7,038 bases of DNA, taken from assembly GCA_003520455.1 (NCBI GenBank), contig DOUV01000260.1, forward strand, positions 8,259-15,296, read 5' to 3'. Numbering within the stretch: position 1 is the first letter of the stretch; every line of letters begins with the position of its first letter. Source of the stretch: Chloroflexota bacterium. Lineage in GTDB: Bacteria > Chloroflexota > Anaerolineae > Ardenticatenales > Ardenticatenaceae. Of the stretch, positions 5,931-7,038 are shown piece by piece. The notes under the pieces are model-generated. The model ran no database searches and was not told the origin of the DNA. It worked only from the letters and a program-made list of their open reading frames with translations. The translations under genes and the position numbers were made by a program.

Positions 5931-7038
5931 ATGCACCCACTCACGAGACACTCGCGCCGGGTGTGGGTGGTGGCCTGCAGCCTCTTCGCACTATGGCTGG
6001 TCGCTGGGAGCACCCTGATCGCGTGGCAGCGAGCCACGGCCCTGCCGGCCGCCCCGGCGGAACGCGCGCTGGTGCTGAGCGCGGAGCAGCGGTCACGCAC
6101 GCCGACCGATCGCTACCTCGAGCAGCTCCAGCTCCGCCTGCGCGACAACCCGGCCGATCTCCGGGCCATGGTCCAGTACGGGCACGTGCTGCTGCAGAAA
6201 GCGCGCGAGACTGCCGATCCAGGTTATTACAACCGCGCAGAAGCTGCCTTCGCCAAGACGCTGGCGCTCGACCGGCAGAACGTCGATGCCCTCCTCGGTC
6301 AGGGTTCCCTGGCTCTGGCGCGCCACGATTTCGCCACGGCCCTGCGCTGGGGCGAGCAGGCCCAGGCTTTGGCCCCTGACCGCGCCGCGGTCTACGGTGT
6401 CATCGCCGATGCGCAAATCGAGCTCGGGCGCTACGACGCGGCGGCCGCGACCTTACAGACGATGGTCGATCTGCATCCCGACCTGGCAGTCTATAGCCGC
6501 ATATCCTACCTGCGCGAGTTGCACGGCGACATCGCCGGAGCGATCGAGGCGATGACGATGGCAATCGACGCAGGCGCGCCCTACCCTGAGAACAGCGCCT
6601 GGACGATTGTCCAACTGGGGATGCTCCACTTCAACCAGGGGGATCTGTCGGCCGCGGAGTACGAGTTCCAACGAGCGCAATCGATCATTCCCGACTATCT
6701 CCCGGCGCTGGCCGGGCTGGCGCGGGTTCGGGCCGGTCAGGGGCGGCTGGAGGAAGCCCTCACGCTGGCGGCGAAGCCCGTCGAGCAGCTCCCCCTGCCC
6801 GCATACGTCATCCTGTACGGAGAGTTGCTCGAGGCGGCCGGGCGTAAGCCGGAGGCGGCGCAGCAGTTCGAGTTGGTGCGGGCCTTGCAGCAGTTGGCAG
6901 CCGCGAACGGGGTGGTCACCGACCTGGAGATGGCGCTCTTCGAGGCCGACCACGGCGATCCGACCCGCGCAGTAGCACTGGCGGAGGCGGCGCGGGCGAC
7001 GCGCCCCAGCATCCTGGCCGACGATGCGCTGGCCTGGG
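5931..7038 (+). CDS. Membrane-anchored tetratricopeptide-repeat protein, partial (runs off the right edge)
   Basis: The frame from ATG 5931 is open to the window end, giving at least 369 residues without a stop. GGAG (5918-5921) lies nine bases before the start. After a positive N-terminus (RHSRR) comes one hydrophobic segment (about 11-31) acting as signal anchor, then a linker rich in Ala, Arg and Pro. From about residue 77 on, helical repeats of roughly 34 residues follow with TPR spacing of small residues, for example VQYGHVLLQKA (81-91), YYNRAEAAFAKTLALD (99-114), ALLGQGSLALARHDFATAL (120-138), ADAQIELGRYDAAAATLQ (159-176), VQLGMLHFNQGDLSAAEYEF (227-246), GLARVRAGQGRLEEAL (262-277) and YGELLEAAGRKPEAAQQF (296-313). 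TPR arrays are protein-binding scaffolds. The position after a secreted DUF4331 gene suggests the repeats face outward and may act with that protein; this is inference. The C-terminus is not visible. Confidence 0.9.
   Translation, partial: MHPLTRHSRRVWVVACSLFALWLVAGSTLIAWQRATALPAAPAERALVLSAEQRSRTPTDRYLEQLQLRLRDNPADLRAMVQYGHVLLQKARETADPGYYNRAEAAFAKTLALDRQNVDALLGQGSLALARHDFATALRWGEQAQALAPDRAAVYGVIADAQIELGRYDAAAATLQTMVDLHPDLAVYSRISYLRELHGDIAGAIEAMTMAIDAGAPYPENSAWTIVQLGMLHFNQGDLSAAEYEFQRAQSIIPDYLPALAGLARVRAGQGRLEEALTLAAKPVEQLPLPAYVILYGELLEAAGRKPEAAQQFELVRALQQLAAANGVVTDLEMALFEADHGDPTRAVALAEAARATRPSILADDALAW

Noticed and set aside
4299..5951. Minus-strand open frame of 550 codons
   Set aside because: It is exactly antisense to the DUF4331 gene, is rich in Arg, Gly, Val and Asp, has no family motif, and arises from the GC-rich third positions of the real gene.
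5963..7012. Several open frames on both strands (5963-6379, 6093-6416, 6286-6555, 6453-6953, 6607-6975)
   Set aside because: All are shadows of the TPR gene, whose own frame runs from 5931 past the window end with clear repeat periodicity.
1..7038. tRNA, rRNA, CRISPR array, insertion sequence
   Set aside because: I looked for T-loop and acceptor patterns, spaced direct repeats and transposase motifs with terminal inverted repeats and found none; the only tandem repeat is two copies of 11 bp.

Overview
The window looks like GC-rich, mostly intergenic and accessory chromosome of a free-living bacterium. A member of Chloroflexota (Thermomicrobia-like), or another GC-rich environmental lineage, is my best guess. 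It rests on the pairing of a secreted DUF4331 protein with a membrane-anchored TPR protein, the strong Shine-Dalgarno sites and the base composition. No marker gene fixes the taxonomy. I see no rRNA, tRNA, CRISPR array, transposase or phage gene.

Layout. At 121-146 a perfect hairpin closes a minus-strand gene (696 down to 184) for a small exported four-cysteine protein of unknown function. From about 1016 to 1747 lies a broken plus-strand gene for the molybdenum-binding subunit of a xanthine dehydrogenase/aldehyde oxidase-type hydroxylase. It lacks its start, has lost most of its middle and its C-terminus, and carries a nonsense codon. Bases 1748-2458 hold no recognisable gene. A near-consensus sigma70 promoter (2459-2486) then precedes a small three-helix membrane protein of the DUF4870 type (2645-2986).

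Bases 2987-4406 have no convincing gene but are rich in DNA and RNA structure: a 53-base nested palindrome (3027-3079), two further stem-loops, a classic intrinsic terminator (3345-3371), an open frame without a normal start (3620-3946) that ends in a tandem 11-bp repeat, another hairpin, and a Shine-Dalgarno sequence with no start codon at a usable distance.

The last third is the best-supported block: an exported DUF4331 protein (4407-5861), then after 69 bases containing a strong hairpin, a membrane-anchored tetratricopeptide-repeat protein (5931 to beyond the right edge). They run in the same direction, each with its own ribosome binding site, and probably form an operon. One product is predicted to be secreted and the other to be anchored with its repeats outside, so a shared extracytoplasmic role is plausible. 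No biochemical function can be read from the sequence. This pair is the nearest thing here to an undescribed system.
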